Source: Podarcis raffonei (lineage: Eukaryota > Chordata > Lepidosauria > Squamata > Lacertidae). Taken from it: a stretch of DNA of 64,000 nucleotides. The notes below the pieces were generated by a model. That model saw only the letters and a program-made list of their open reading frames with translations. It was not told the DNA's origin and ran no database searches. The position numbers and the translations under genes are program-made. Shown here in pieces: positions 1 through 12,777 of the stretch. The stretch covers positions 33,594,001-33,658,000 of the forward strand of contig NC_070614.1 in NCBI RefSeq assembly GCF_027172205.1. The letters are read 5' to 3'. Positions within the stretch are counted from its first letter, which is position 1. Each line of letters starts with the position of its first letter.

Positions 1-1
1 A

Positions 2-1465
2 TCTTTAGATGCGGCCACGATGGCCAACTATCGCCCAGTCTCAAATCTTCCATTCTTGGGCAAGGTGATTGAGCGAGCGGTTGCCGAACAACTCCAGGCA
101 CGCCTGGAAGAAGCGGACCATTTGGATCCCTTCCAGTCGGGATTCAGGCCTCATCATGGGACTGAAACTGCCTTGGTCGCACTGGTTGATGATCTCCGGC
201 GGGCTAGGGACAAAGGTGAGAGCTGTTTCCTAGTTCTGCTGGATCTCTCAGCGGCGTTTGATACCATCGACCATAACATCCTTCTGGACCGTCTTGAGGG
301 GCTGGGAGCTGGGGGCACTGTCATACAGTGGTTCCGCTCCTTCCTCCTGGGCCGTGTTCAGAAAGTGGTGGTGGGGGATGAGTGTTCAGACCCCTGGGCT
401 CTCACTTGTGGGGTGCCTCAGGGTTCTGTCCTCTCCCCCATGCTTTTCAACATTTACATGCAGCCGCTGGGAGAGATCATCAGGAGGTTTGGGCTGGGTG
501 TTCATCAGTATGCGGATGATACCCAGCTCTACCTCTCTTTTAAATCAGAACCAGTGAGGGCGGTGAAGGTCCTGTGTGAGTGTCTGGAGGCGGTTGGAGG
601 ATGGATGGCGGCTAACAGATTGAGGTTGAATCCTGACAAGACAGAAGTACTGTTTTTGGGGGACAGGAGGCGGGCAGGTGTGGAGGATTCCCTGGTCCTG
701 AATGGGGTAACTGTGCCCCTGAAGGACCAGGTGCGCAGCCTGGGAGTCATTTTGGACTCACAGCTGTCCATGGAGGCACAGGTCAAATCTGTGTCCAGGG
801 CAGCTGTTTACCAGCTCCATCTGGTACGTAGGCTGAGACCCTATCTGCCTGCGGACTGTCTCGCCAGAGTGGTGCATGCTCTGGTTATCTCCCGCTTGGA
901 CTACTGCAATGCGCTCTACGTGGGGCTACCTTTGAAGGTGACTCGGAAACTACAACTAATCCAGAATGCGGCAGCTAGACTGGTGACTGGGGGCGGCCGC
1001 CGAGACCATATAACACCGGTCTTGAAAGACCTACACTGGCTCCCAGTACGTTTCCGAGCACAATTCAAAGTGTTGGTGCTGACCTTTAAAGCCCTAAACG
1101 GCCTCGGTCCAGTATACCTGAAGGAGCGTCTCCACCCCCATCATTCTGCCCGGACGCTGAGGTCCAGCGCCGAGGGCCTTCTGGCGGTTCCCTCATTGCG
1201 AGAAGCAAAGCTACAGGGAACCAGGCAGAGGGCCTTCTCGGTAGTGGCGCCCGCCCTGTGGAACGCCCTTCCAGCAGATGTCAAAGAGATAAACAACTAC
1301 CTGACATTCAGAAGACATCTTAAGGCAGCCCTGTTCAGGGAAGTTTTTAACGTGTGATATTTTACTGTATTTTTGGTTTTTATGGAAGCCGCCCAGAGTG
1401 GCTGGGGAGGCCCAGCCAGATGGGCGGGGTATAAATAATAAATTATTATTATTATTATTATAAAA
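2..1465 (+). mobile_element. L2-clade LINE, 3' part with open RT frame
   Basis: This is the 3' portion of a non-LTR retrotransposon. One frame is open from the left edge (base 2) to a stop at 1355-1357. It starts in the middle of the reverse transcriptase with NYRPVSNLPFL, continues through LLDLSAAFDTIDHNIL and CGVPQGSVLSPMLF, and carries the catalytic YADD box at 509-520, then the usual C-terminal region. After the stop comes a short 3' UTR ending in GGCGGGGTATAAATAATAAA followed by an (ATT)n tail at about 1439-1462, the tail type of L2-like LINEs in squamates. The frame has no stop or frameshift in more than 450 codons, so the copy is probably young. Its 5' part, with the endonuclease, lies outside the window. 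It sits upstream of V2R-1 exon 5 and so probably in intron 4 of that gene. A CR1-clade label is the main alternative. Confidence 0.85.
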
Positions 1466-1855
1466 GTCCTCCAAAGCTTGTGCTGACCTGACCAGCCACT
1501 GATGTCTCCCGATTCTGCTGCTTACATAGTTTACATTTTGTAGTTTTCTTCTCATGTTTTCTACTGTTTCTTCAGAAGTTTCAGCTGTGTTACAGATAAT
1601 ATCAGAAGATGCCATGGGGCTGGTGTGGGAAGCCAGACTTGGCCCACAGGTTCTAGATATGAAGTTTCAAAGCTTTCCCACACACCTTTCATTTTCAGTG
1701 GTAATCACTTACTCAAAAAATACCTAATTTCTGATTTATTTCCTTCAGTTAGAATGCACACATGTCAACTTCTCTCACGAGAAGCAACGTTGGCGCGAGC
1801 TGCCTTGTTTACATTGTAAAAAAGTCAAGTACACTTTCTCTTTTTTTATGGATAG

Positions 1856-3516
1856 GTGTTGCCACTTGCAGTGTGCAATGAGCACTGCCATCCAGGCTGC
1901 AGCAGAAAAAAGAAGGAGGGATTGCCATTTTGTTGCTATGATTGTGCTTTATGTCCAGATGGGATGATTTCGAATCAAAATGGTAGGAGATATCATGCAC
2001 ACTGATATAAAAAAAACCCATAATTCATTTAAACAGTTTCTTCTTTCGAGCAATACAATTCTCCTAAACACAGGAGCAAGTGTGGCAAACTAGCTATGAC
2101 ACACGTCCAAATCCACTTGCTTTGGTCTCTATCTGGCCCAAGAAATTTATGTGGCCCCTCAGGTTCCTAGTAGCACTAGGACACGCCAGTGAAACTCCCA
2201 AACTTCAGTTGAGCCAAACAGCTTTTTCAGTTGAGAAAAAAACGTGGTATAACTCAAGTACTATTTTATATGATGGTTTTTCATTCTGCCTAGTTTAGCT
2301 GGCTTAGACAGGTGTAGACCCACTCCTGAGCATAGTTTGGATTTGGTGTAGCTTACTGCAGTTTGCTTTACACTAGCTTCTTGTGTATAACATTGTTCCC
2401 TCACTGGTAATTGCTAATAAATATAATAAAACTAAGATTATCTAGAGCTGTGGGAGATATATTGCCTCCTGGCACTATCTTTTCAGTTGTCTACATTCAT
2501 TTCGTATTACAAAATATGATACAGGTCAGGAGAACAGGATTATAGGAACTGATGTCTCATGAAAAATGTTGGCTTGTTTCTTGGAACTGATATATCATTG
2601 ATTTGATTTTTCAGACATGAATTATTGCTTCAAATGTCAAGAAACTCAATTCCCAAATAAGAACAGAGACCAATGCATTCCCAAGATTCTCCATTTCCTC
2701 TCTTTCTCAGAACCCCTGGGGATCTGTTTAGCAGTCTTGGCTCTCTCTTTTTCTTTGATCACAGCTCTGATTCTTGGAGTCTTCACAAAACATTGGGACA
2801 CTCCCATTGTCAAAGCCAACAATCAGGACCTAACATGCTCTCTGCTCATCAGCCTTTTTCTCTGCTTTCTCTGCTCCTTGCTATTCATCGCCAAGCCTCA
2901 CATTGTGACCTGCTACTTACGACAAACTACTTTTGGCATTCTCTTCTCATTTGCTGTGTCTTGTGTGTTGGCAAAAACCATCACAGTGGTTCTGGCTTTC
3001 ATGGCCACGAAACCAGGATCCAGGATGAGGAAATGGGTGGGGAAAACATTCACAAACTCTATTCTGCTTGCCTGTTCCTTTATACAAACCTGCATTTGTA
3101 CTGTATGGCTCAGTACTGCTCCGCCATTTCTAGAGTTTGACATGTACTCAATGAATGAAGAAATTGTAGTAAAATGCAATGAAGGTTCAATTTCAATGTT
3201 TTATTGTGTCCTTGGTTACTTGGGATTTCTGGCTAGTGTTAGCTTTGCCGTGGCTTTCCAGGCCAGAAAGTTGCCAGACAGTTTCAATGAAGCGAAGTTC
3301 ATCACTTTCAGCATGTTGGTGTTTTGCAGTGTTTGGTTGTCCTTTGTTCCCTCTTACCTGAGCACCAAGGGGAAATACATGGTGGCTGTGGAGATCTTCT
3401 CCATCTTGGCCTCCAGTGCTGGGTTATTGGGATGCATCTTTTCCCCAAAATGCTACATAATTATCATGAGGCCTGACTTTAACAGCAAAAACCAGATAAT
3501 TTGCAGAAATCAATAA
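1856..3516 (+). CDS. V2R-1: vomeronasal type-2 receptor, last two exons only
   Basis: This is the 3' end of a class C chemosensory GPCR whose exons 1-4 lie left of the window. Exon 5 is 1856-1982 (127 bp; acceptor gatag, donor gtagga). It encodes part of the cysteine-rich linker, seen as [16 protein letters not shown] and PFCCYDC. Exon 6 is 2615-3516 (902 bp; acceptor tttttcag) and ends in TAA. It begins with the last linker cysteines (NYCFKCQE) and then the seven-helix domain. The V2R signature [19 protein letters not shown] lies in the second half and the tail ends CYIIIMRP. Both exons are open and join in phase 1 exactly as in the complete neighbours. An AATAAA at 3594-3599, 78 bp past the stop, is a likely poly(A) signal. 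Intron 5 (1983-2614) holds nothing I recognise. The L2 LINE lies just upstream. Confidence 0.9.
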
Positions 3517-4266
3517 GAATCTATCCATTCTGGTTTTTTCTGAGTCTTTCTTTTCTTTTCGACAATTGTGATATTTATTGCTTATTACAAAAAAATAAAA
3601 GGACCCTCTGTCCTTCCCATGTTTTCTTTTCACACTCATTCGTCTAAATATTTATTGAGGAACAGTCTTTGCAGCCCAGCCCAGCAGTGTTGGTGTGAGA
3701 AGCCAGCTTTTCACACCATCCACATGGTGGAGAAGCACTTTGCCGCCACAAGGGATTCTGGGCCAAGAGCAGGAACTTATCAATATCTATGCTGGGTCCC
3801 CAAAGGATAGGTCTTAAGAACGAAAGAGAGTGGACTGGGTGATCGTTGAATACATGCCCAATGCCTATGCCAAGCCTATTTTTCTGCAATCAATAAGCTG
3901 TTAACTAATTTAATTCAGCATTAGACTCCTTGCCTTTATTTACCACATAATCCCCCCTCTCCCACCCAAAGCTTCACTGTACCTGGGTCTGAAATCAAGA
4001 CCAGCTTCATAAAAAACACAGTAAGTGCATTGAGCTTTTTGCCATAAGAAGGGAGAAGGGATAGGACGGTAATATTAATGGCACTTCTATCCTATGTATG
4101 TCTCCTTCATCTCTACCTCAGTTCCAGGGACTATGTCATCACCTGCCAGTTCTCTCCATAGGCCCTATTTACTTTATATGCCACATTTCTCCAACTAGAT
4201 TGCACATGTTTAAAGTAGCATTTTGCACAGGAGAGTATTCTGGATAAATTGGAACCCCCCTGTAAT
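3517..4266. other. Intergenic spacer V2R-1 to V2R-2
   Basis: No exon or recognisable gene is seen. The first 80 bp are the probable 3' UTR of V2R-1 with its AATAAA. The stretch about 3640-3985 reads like dispersed-repeat sequence with an imperfect inverted piece around 3690-3745, but I could not assign a family. The remainder is AT-rich unique-looking DNA. Confidence 0.5.
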
Positions 4267-4318
4267 TATATCAGATACCTATGATTTATCCTCAAATTTC
4301 TCCATGTGGATTTGTTAG
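4267..4318 (+). promoter_or_regulatory. Shared 5' block upstream of V2R-2
   Basis: This is one of five copies of a block with the order ATC-AGAT, CTATGATTYATC, CAAATT and CCATGTGGATTTGT. It lies about 190 bp before the V2R-2 start codon. Related copies sit 150-240 bp before four other V2R first exons (14305, 23620, 33701, 44974). Conservation at a roughly fixed distance suggests a promoter or enhancer element. It could instead be residual similarity from tandem duplication. Confidence 0.4.
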
Positions 4319-4505
4319 GACCACAAATACATTAGCAAACAGAGTCTGGATGTTCATATGAAATATATCTAAGCTTGCTAAGAACATGTATAAGGGGCTT
4401 GGGGGGGAAGAGCTATCCTAACCTAATCTTTAATGAAAGTAGTTGAAGGAGGTGAATAGATAGAAAAGAGAAGTGTAGATCACATTTTGCCCTGAGATTT
4501 CAGGG

Positions 4506-6351
4506 ATGTGTTTGTGGTGGTTATTCCTCTTTCTGTGGCTTCAGCTTCCTCCAACAGTGACAAAGGAAGATAGTGATACGTGCACTATGACTGAACCATT
4601 TCAATTCCCCTATGAGTATGATCAAAAAGGGGACCTAATCATAGGACAGATGACTTCTCAGTATGGCTTTGTATCTGATGAATTTTATTTCCATGAACAC
4701 CCTAAAACCAGCATCATATATGAACTACTGTAAGTGTGTTTTGCCCTTCATAACCTGCAATCGGTCAGGTTTGTTTCTATACACACTGTGAGGGAATGTG
4801 ACCTTTTGCACCAGTCCCTGCTGATAAGAAAATAGCTCATGCAGTAAAGTTAAAGCCCTTATTGGGTAGGATTAGAGGGGGAGGAGAGAACATAAAAGCA
4901 AAATACAAATATCTGAAGTTCCCAAACAGTCACCCCAACTAGGCTGCTGGGTCATCCTCACACTATGAAGAAATGTGTTAGCGATATGCCTAAATTCCCA
5001 AAGCATATTATCATGACAAGTTGTCTATGCTGTATGTTCCATTTTTTGTAATGTGTATTTTTACCATAGCTCCCATCATGAGTCCCGGTTTGTGAATTTT
5101 AAGTGAGCACAAGTGATGCTGTGTGTGCTTTCTTAGCTGCAAATTATTGATGTGGAATGTATACATGCTTGTAATTATGTGCAGTGCTTGGCTGTTACTT
5201 TCACCATATTATGAATGATTGCAGCTTGTGGCAGCGTGTGCTGGGTTGAAATTGTTACTTTAGTTGTATATTTTAAATTTATGTTTTCCTCTTGATAGGT
5301 TCCTTGCAGCAGTCTGAGTAAGTACAATGCATGGCATAATTGAATTTTTAAATATGCAAACTTCCATCCTAATAGTATCATGGCATTCTCAAAGAAAAAT
5401 GCTTCATGAAAAAATAGATATCTCTCTTATATAAAATATCACACTTTTATTAGTGCAAGGCCAAAGAATTATCAGCACATTGTCTCTTTGGTATTCGCTG
5501 TGAAAGAGATAAATGAGAACCAAAAGGTCCTACCAAATGTAAGCCTGGGATTCCACATTTATGATGGCTACACAAACGCAGGGATGACTCATCAAAACAC
5601 CATGAAACTTCTGTCCACCTCGGAAAGGATTGTTCCCAACTTCAAATGTGACAAGAAAAAGAAAATCATAGCTGTCATTGGAGGACTTTACTCTGATATT
5701 TCCCTTCACATGGCAACTGTCTTAGGCATCTACAAAATTCCCCAGGTAGAGTGTATCCTCTGGAACTGGTCTCTTGTCCTTTTTCATTAGTGGAAAATGA
5801 ATGACAATGGACACAAAAGTTCATAAAATAATTTTTTTTGGAAGAAATATACATGCCTCTTCATTATATAGATGGGGAATAGGGACTTATGCACAATTTC
5901 ATCTTGAGGTCAGCATACATCCTAAGGCAGTGCTTTATATGTTTTGCAAATATGATGCACAAGAGATTCCTAGATTATTTTCACAGACTAATTTGCTGTT
6001 TGAGTGTTTCTAATGAGGATACCTCAAACTAGTATTGTGTTGAACTATTCATTGGAAGTAAATAAAAAAAATGTCCAGTAGCACCTTAGAGACCAACTAA
6101 GTATGTTCTGGGTATAAGCTTTCGTATGCACATTCATTGGAAGGTTTCAGAAGGAAAGGCTGGGCTGGGGTAACAAATTTGAATAACTTGAAAATTTGAA
6201 TAATTTGAAATTTTCAGATATCCCACAAATACACAAATATACAAATAACACAATAAAGATGCTGGCATCTATGAACAATTGAATAGTACTTTTAATACTC
6301 TCAGAACTTGTAGCCCAAGAACACTTATCTTGATAACTCAACAATATTCCT

Positions 6352-6382
<31 letters not shown>

Positions 6383-9300
6383 CCTTCTCTCTCTCTCTCT
6401 CTTCACATGGATTCCATGTCAGCAGTAATCCGGGTTGAATCCTTACTGTTTTGTTTAATTTGTGTGCATTCTGGTGAAACTAACATTTCCACTCCCCTTT
6501 TCAGATTGCCAACTGTGTATTAGCTCCAGTGATGAAAATTGAGCCTGAGATATTATCTTTTTACCGGATGGTACCGAATGAAGTATATCAGTACAAAGGA
6601 ATTGTCCATCTCCTTCTGTATTTCCAGTGGACATGGGTGGGGATACTTGCATCAGATCATGAGAATGGAGAAAAGTTCATACAGACTATGCTGTCACTGT
6701 TCGCTCAGCATGGAATCTGTGCAGCCTTCATTGAAAAAACACCTTCCATGTCTCAAACAGCAAAGCATTTAGGTTCACTAGGACTCTTTCGGGCCAAGTC
6801 CTTTTCAATGACCATCTCCAAAGTCAAAGTATTGGTTGCATGTGCAGAACCTCAGACTATGACAGCACTGATATGGTTGATATATTTCTTTTCAATAGTA
6901 GAGGGTATCACAGAGATAGCTATGGGTAAAGTGTGGATTATGACAGCCCAATGGGATTTCTCATTAAATACAATGCAAAAGACTTCTGATATCCAGGTTT
7001 TTGATGGTGCCTTGTCTTTTGCAATTAACTCAAATGAAGTGGTAGGATTTAAGGAATTCCTGAAGATTCGAAATCCGAATGTCATCAAAGAAGATGGTTT
7101 TATCAGGATCTTTTGGCAGCATGCATTCAACTGCATATTTTCTGATCCCAGTGAGCACAGAGAATTGACTGATTCATGTACTGGCCAAGAGAATCTGCAG
7201 AGCCTTCCTCACACTATTTTTGAAATGAGCATGACTGGCCAAAGTTACAGTATCTATAATGCCGTTCAGACAATAGCACATGCTATACATAACATATACT
7301 CAATGAATCTGAAATGGAGAACAGTAATGGAAAGATGTAGACTGGGTCTTCAAATTCTGCAACCGTGGCAAGTAAGATTCTATATCCTGAACAAACAAAC
7401 AAAACATAGCTAATCTGATATGTGAGGAAAGTCAATTCATGGAGTAGATCAACAGAACAAAATATGTAAACACTATTGACTTTCCCTTAAATACTGCCCC
7501 CTCACATTAACTTATCCTTGATTACTTGTGCACCCTAAGTATACAAGTATCACACTAATGGAAATGTGATTTTGATAAACTTATTATTGGAGTTATGGCA
7601 CTGCCTTGTAAAATCTATTTCACAGGTACCACTCTGCTGAACAAAACGCTTAATTTGATCAGTTTTCTGCAAAAAATAAAGTGAGCTACATAGGGAGGTG
7701 AGGAATTATAATCTTACCATGTAAGAAAAGGAGAGAGGCTTAACGTGTCTGGAAGATAGCACTGGAAAACGAAGCAAATTCAGGAAACTTGAGATGTAAA
7801 TAAAATGGGTTTAGGCAATGTGAACTTATAAATGACAATGATCTCTGGGAAATGAGAAAGCAAGTGAGCAATGAATACATTGACACAAACATAGTTACCT
7901 CTTACAAGATGGAGATGATATATTGGAAGAAATTGGAGTCTAGGATTAGGGCTGTACACCTTGAACCTTGGAGTAGCTAGGTATGAATTTAGAACAAAAA
8001 AATTAGTCTCTTGAATCAGACCCAACACATAGTGCTGCTGCTGATGTCCCATGTTTTGTAGAAACAGTGGCCAAAACAGATGCCTACAATCAGGACATGA
8101 GGGAAAATGCACTGTACCGCTCATGCACAAAGCAACTGATATTCAGACAAGCTAAAGATAGCCTTATCCTCTATGAAATTATCAAATCATGTAAAGCTTG
8201 CCTACTTTCCTTTGTTTCTGCCTCCCTCCTTCCACTACTACATCGGATAGTGCTTAGAGGAATTTCAGAAAAGACAAAGATTAAATATCTGTTGTGCAAT
8301 TATTGCTTTCCTCTCTTAAAAGCAGGAGCATGTGTTGCTGTGTTTCGCCTTTACCAATTTGTAATGTATGTGTTTGATATTTTCAATATAGCTTCACTCT
8401 TTCCTGAGGAGCGTCTCATTTAACAACAGTGCTGGTGACACAGTGTCTTTTGACAAGAATGGTGAATTAGAAGCCGGATTTGATATTATAAACTGGATTA
8501 GTTTTCCAAATCAATCGTTCTTGCGAGTGAAAGTTGGAAGGATGGATTCACAGACTTTGCCACATGAAGGAATCACCCTTAACAAGGAGGCCATCAGGTG
8601 GCACAGCATGTTTAATCAGGTGGGATTTGATCATATACTGTGCAGACATGATTACTTATGAGAAGCCTAACTATTTACCTCATGTGGGACATGCAAAGCA
8701 GCAGCTGGGGAAAAGGGGGATATGCTGGCATTGTCAATCACCAGTGCTAGGGAAGCACTGAACCACTGGTGGAGGAAGAGGAGTGCGGGGGGAGTGCACA
8801 GCCCCCAGCAGTGTGATCCCGGTGGGGTGCCATCATGCTGGGCACCATGCCCCTGCAGGCATGCCCTGCCCACAGTACACACGCCACACCCTTGTGGGCA
8901 GTGTGCCACGCCCCCGGGATGTGCGCCAGCTCTGCCCTCAACTGCTCTCTGCCCCCAGGTGCCGGAATATGAAGCTCCACTACTGCAGTGAGCATGGGGC
9001 TTTGCAAGTAATGATCATCCATCAGCTGATCATCAGCTGTGCATTTGCATTTGCCAGTCGATTTTCCTTAGATACTCAAGGTACATACTGTAACAGTCGC
9101 TCAAATAAGATTCCATTTTCTCAAACTCCTCTTTTTCACAGTGGTATAGTGAAGTATAAAAAGTATAAAAGTATAAAAAAATAGACTTTCCTTATTTCTT
9201 TTGGACTAGTAAAATGCTTATCTTTGTCTACAATATTATTTATCCACTTATTCTTTCTTCTTGAAGTTGCTATGCTAGCAGTTTACCAGGTTATTTATAT

Positions 9301-12300
9301 TTATTTATTTTTTAATTTATATACCACTTATATTTTTAATAAAAATCTCAAAGCGATTTACAGCATATTAAATCAATAAATCAGTAAAACAATAGCCGGG
9401 GAATGTTCCTCCGGCCTCATGAGGAGCCTCTTCAGTGGAGCTGGTGAGTCTGGACCTCACCCCCTAGGCCAAGTGAAAAGGGTCTTGCAGGGAGCAGCCT
9501 TCATGCCTCATAGCTGGGCAATGTTCCCCTGGCCTCATGAGGAGCCTCTTCAGTAGGTTTATTAGCAAATTCAAAAATGTTCTGTTTCATTAATTTAATT
9601 TTCTACTTGATCTCTTGGTTAACTAACATCGAAAATTGTGCTTGCAGGAGTTTAATCGCTTGAGAAATATCTGTGTCCTTTGGTTTTACAATTAATTCCT
9701 CCTTTTTCAATAAAACATCTAATATCTTTTTTTCATTTTCTCCATTTTCCTATTTTTGAAAGGCACTTTGCTGAATTATAAACCTCTCATTACTACCTTG
9801 CTGGAATCCCACACTACACTTAAATTTGTTTCTTTATTTAGGTTGAGGTCAAAAAATTCTTGAAGGGAGTGTTGCCCCCTATTCACAGTTTGTTCACGTT
9901 GCAGTACAGCATCATTTAATCAACACCTAAATGAAGAACATTTTTCACCTGTTATTTTCATCAAAATGGCATTATGGTCAGATAATGTTTTAGGTTGAAT
10001 TTGCACCCTTTTTACCATAGTCATTAAATCTTTTGAAGCCCATATAGTCTGTTCTGCTTGAGAAATTGTTTGCATTTGAAAAAGTAAATGGAAGTTCTAG
10101 TGGATGTTTAAGTCGCCAGAAGTCAATTAGGTCAAGATTGGACACCATATCGAAAATGCAGTTGGTAATTTCTCTTCTTTTGAGTTTTCCATATAGTTCT
10201 ATCTACATTCAGGGAAACAACAAAATTGAATTTTCTCATTATTATTATTTTATTATCACACAAATCAAACAAATTCTCTTAATTCCCCCCCCCCCAAAAA
10301 AAGTCAGGTTTCTGTTCATTGGGGGCATAGATTCCCACTATGGAAATTGCTTCCCCATCTAGACTCACTTCAATCGCCATCATTTGCACAGTTTTCTCCA
10401 AACTGCATGCTTTGCTTGCAAGGGCTTTTATGTCTGTTGATAATTCACTTACCACTTTGGTGTGGCTTTGAAGATCTTTCCGCACTTCCATCATTACCTA
10501 TACAAGGCAAATTTTTGGTTCTTCCTCTTGGAGAGAGCCCTTCCTTGCTTGGCCAGGTGTCTGTGTCAGATTCTTCTTTTGTGAGGCCATTTTTATTTTA
10601 ATTGCCCAACCAAAGGGAAAAAAAACAAAATAAAGAGGTACAAAGGCTAACAGTAACATTTTGAGTTTTGCTATACATTTATATATATACTGTACTACAG
10701 CCTCACACACTTTGCCTCATTCACTTCACCCACCCACTCTCCCAATTTTAGTGCAACTTATACATAATAAAGATTTTCAGCTCTTAATTTGCCCCACCTT
10801 GAATTTTTAGTCACATCCCCTCCATTAATTGCATGGCAAAAGAAAGCTACATGTCCTTCTCCTTGTATATACAGGTGCTGCCCCTTGCCAGGTGTAACAG
10901 CCACTGCCATCCAGGCTACAGCAGAAAAAAGAAGGAGGGGGAGCCATTTTGTTGCTATGATTGTGTTCCATGTCCTGATGGGATGGCTTCAAGCAAAATA
11001 GGTATACTACATAATTTAGTACAGCTCCCCATATTCGACTTAGCAGCAGTTTATTTCTCTAAAACAGGCGAATAATTATCACCATCACCACCATCTCCTC
11101 ATGGCAAATTACAGCATATAAGAGCATGGCTTAATAAAGCAACAGGTAAGGTAAAGGTAAAGGTACCCCTGCCCGTACGGCCCAGTCTTGCCAGACTCTA
11201 GGGTTGTGCGCCCATCTCACTCTATAGGCCGGGGGGCCAGCGCTGTCCGCAGACACTTCCGGGTCACGTGGCCAGCGTGACAAGCTGCATCTGGCGAGCC
11301 AGCGCAGCACACGGAAACGCCAATAAAGCAACAACCCATTACTAAAAAATCAGTTACCTATTCAACCCTTTAAAGGGAATGTTGAGATCAGTTTTACTGA
11401 TGCAATTGATCATAAGATTTGACAAATTGAATATATTCCATACACAACACACTTCTTTATCATTATTGTCATAACTTCTGTGTGGGGAAAAAATAGTATA
11501 TCCGTACTGTAACTGATTTCCAATTTAAGTATGGCAGCATTTTAAACAGTACCCTAGATCTGAAACATTTAGTATATATTGATATGTGTGCCAAATTATC
11601 TGAGAGAGGAGAAGTTCTGGGCTGCAGCACATAAGTGTCTTTTCCTCCAATAAGATCATTGGAGGGTTATGGCATTTTCTAATTTTCTCGGGGCAGTCAT
11701 AACCCCAAAATGCTGTATAGCTGAGTCCACTTTTATCAAAATTTCACAATCTATCACTGTTTCCAAAGTAATGCTAACAGAACACCAGCAATTAGAGAGA
11801 AACGATCACTTCCTTTTTCTACAGGATATTTCTCAGGACTCCATGAATTTATATTATATGTATTTAATATTCCAGACATGGACAAGTGCTTCAAATGCCC
11901 AGAAAACCAATATCCAAGTAAGGACCGAGATCAATGCATTCCCAAGACCCTGAACTTCCTCTCTTTCTCAGAACCCTTGGGGTTCACTTTAGCTTTCTTG
12001 TCTCTGTTTTATTCTCTGATCACAGCTTTGGTGTTGGCAATATTCACTAAGCACTGGAACACACCGATTGTCAAAGCCAACAATCGGGACGTCACCTTCT
12101 CTCTGATCATCTCTCTATTCCTCTGCTTCCTCTCTTCCTTGCTGTTCATTGGGCAGCCTCACACAGTGACCTGCTATTTACGACAAACTGCTTTTGGTAT
12201 CATCTTTTCTGTGGCTGTTTCATGCGTATTGGCCAAAACCATCACTGTGGTTCTGGCTTTCAAGGCCACCAAGCCAGGATCCCAGATGAAGAAATGGGTG

Positions 12301-12777
12301 GGGAAAAGATTGTCCAGTTCCATTCTTCTTGGTTGTTCCTTTACCCAAGCCAGTATTTGTACCATGTGGCTATGTACTGCTCCTCCATTCCCAGATTTTG
12401 ACATGTACTCTCTGACTGAAGAAGTTGTAATGGAATGCAATGAAGGCTCTGTTAGTATGTTTTATTGTGTCCTGGGTTACCTGGGATTCTTGGCCATTGT
12501 CAGCTTCAGTGTGGCTTTCCAGGCCAGAAAGCTGCCAGACAGTTTCAATGAAGCAAAGTTCATCACTTTCAGCATGTTGGTGTTTTGCAGTGTTTGGTTA
12601 TCCTTTGTGCCCTCCTACTTGAGCACAAAGGGGAAGCACATGGTGGCTGTGGAGGTCTTCTCCATTGTGGCCTCTAGTGCTGGGTTACTGGCTTGTATTT
12701 TCTTCCCCAAATGCTACATAATTATCCTGAAACCTGAATTAAACAGGAAAGAACAGCTTATTAGGAGAAACTACTAA
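4506..12777 (+). CDS. V2R-2: complete vomeronasal type-2 receptor gene
   Basis: Coding exons: 4506-4729, 5454-5745, 6505-7371, 8392-8619, 10875-11001, 11876-12777. All junctions are GT-AG and no stop interrupts the frame, giving 879 residues, a normal V2R length. Exon 1 gives a signal peptide ([19 protein letters not shown]) and the first conserved Cys. Exons 2-4 (residues about 75-537) give the Venus-flytrap ligand-binding domain, with [17 protein letters not shown] and [15 protein letters not shown]. Exon 5 and the start of exon 6 give the Cys-rich linker. The seven helices span about 614-865 and end in the [15 protein letters not shown] region. The likely role is a pheromone/peptide receptor in vomeronasal neurons. 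AATAAA lies at 12891-12896. Intron 2 carries a pyrimidine microsatellite. Intron 4 (8620-10874) carries a GC-rich patch and a rearranged L1. Intron 5 carries a Sauria SINE. Introns 1 and 3 show nothing recognisable. Confidence 0.9.
6066..6150. repeat. Fragment of the foldback repeat family
   Basis: The stretch reading GTCCAGTAGCACCTTAGAGA, then CCAACTAAGT and a TATAAGCTTTCGTATGCA segment, matches one arm of the large inverted repeat at 35540-35792. Only one arm is present here. It lies in intron 2 of V2R-2. Confidence 0.6.
6350..6402. repeat. (TTTC)n/(TC)n microsatellite
   Basis: About 30 bp of TTTC units are followed by CT dinucleotides. The array is in intron 2 of V2R-2, about 100 bp before the exon 3 acceptor. 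Confidence 0.9.
8700..8990. repeat. GC-rich patch in V2R-2 intron 4
   Basis: This stretch is much richer in G+C than its AT-rich surroundings, with runs such as GTGCACAGCCCCCAGCAGTG and many GCCCC and CACGCC words. Open frames on both strands arise from composition and resemble no protein I know. It is probably an inserted dispersed repeat or an exapted CpG-rich piece. A similar patch occurs at 13140-13275. Confidence 0.4.
9295..9556 (-). repeat. LINE-like tail plus short tandem duplication
   Basis: At 9295-9400 the sequence ATATACCACTTATATTTTTA, followed by CAAAGCGATTTACAGC, resembles the reverse complement of a CR1/L2 LINE tail. It is followed by two copies of a unit beginning near GGGAATGTTCC and containing GGCCTCATGAGGAGCCTCTT, at about 9400-9438 and 9515-9554, with a period of about 117 bp. 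CCTCATGAGG is itself palindromic. The family is uncertain. Confidence 0.45.
9560..10700 (-). mobile_element. Internally deleted, decayed L1 LINE
   Basis: On the minus strand, 10500-10600 reads like the start of an L1 ORF1 ([20 protein letters not shown]). It is followed by a coiled-coil-like stretch and then directly by an endonuclease start ([18 protein letters not shown]) at about 10300-10370. Farther left, about 9570-9990 matches the post-endonuclease part of ORF2: [12 protein letters not shown] parallels VWDASKAVMRG in the L1 at 62.5 kb. Most of ORF1 and much of ORF2 are missing and several stops are present. It lies in intron 4 of V2R-2, antisense to the gene. Confidence 0.7.
11145..11321 (-). 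mobile_element. Sauria-type tRNA SINE, 5'-truncated
   Basis: This is the reverse complement of the 3' half of the SINEs at 49.9 and 58.4 kb: the GGTAAAGGTAAAGGTACCCC tail comes first and the GGCGAGCCAGCGCAGC region last. It lacks the tRNA head. A perfect 12-bp target-site duplication, AATAAAGCAACA, flanks it at 11133-11144 and 11322-11333, which shows LINE-mediated insertion. It lies in intron 5 of V2R-2. Confidence 0.92.

Noticed and set aside
3640-3985. Possible solo LTR in the spacer after V2R-1
   Set aside because: The sequence has a repeat-like look and an AATAAG-type signal, but I could not find end repeats, a target duplication or a family match.
4506-12777. Taste receptor type 1 or calcium-sensing receptor
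   Set aside because: These are also class C GPCRs with a similar exon plan, but the tandem multi-copy array and the [20 protein letters not shown] signature fit V2R.
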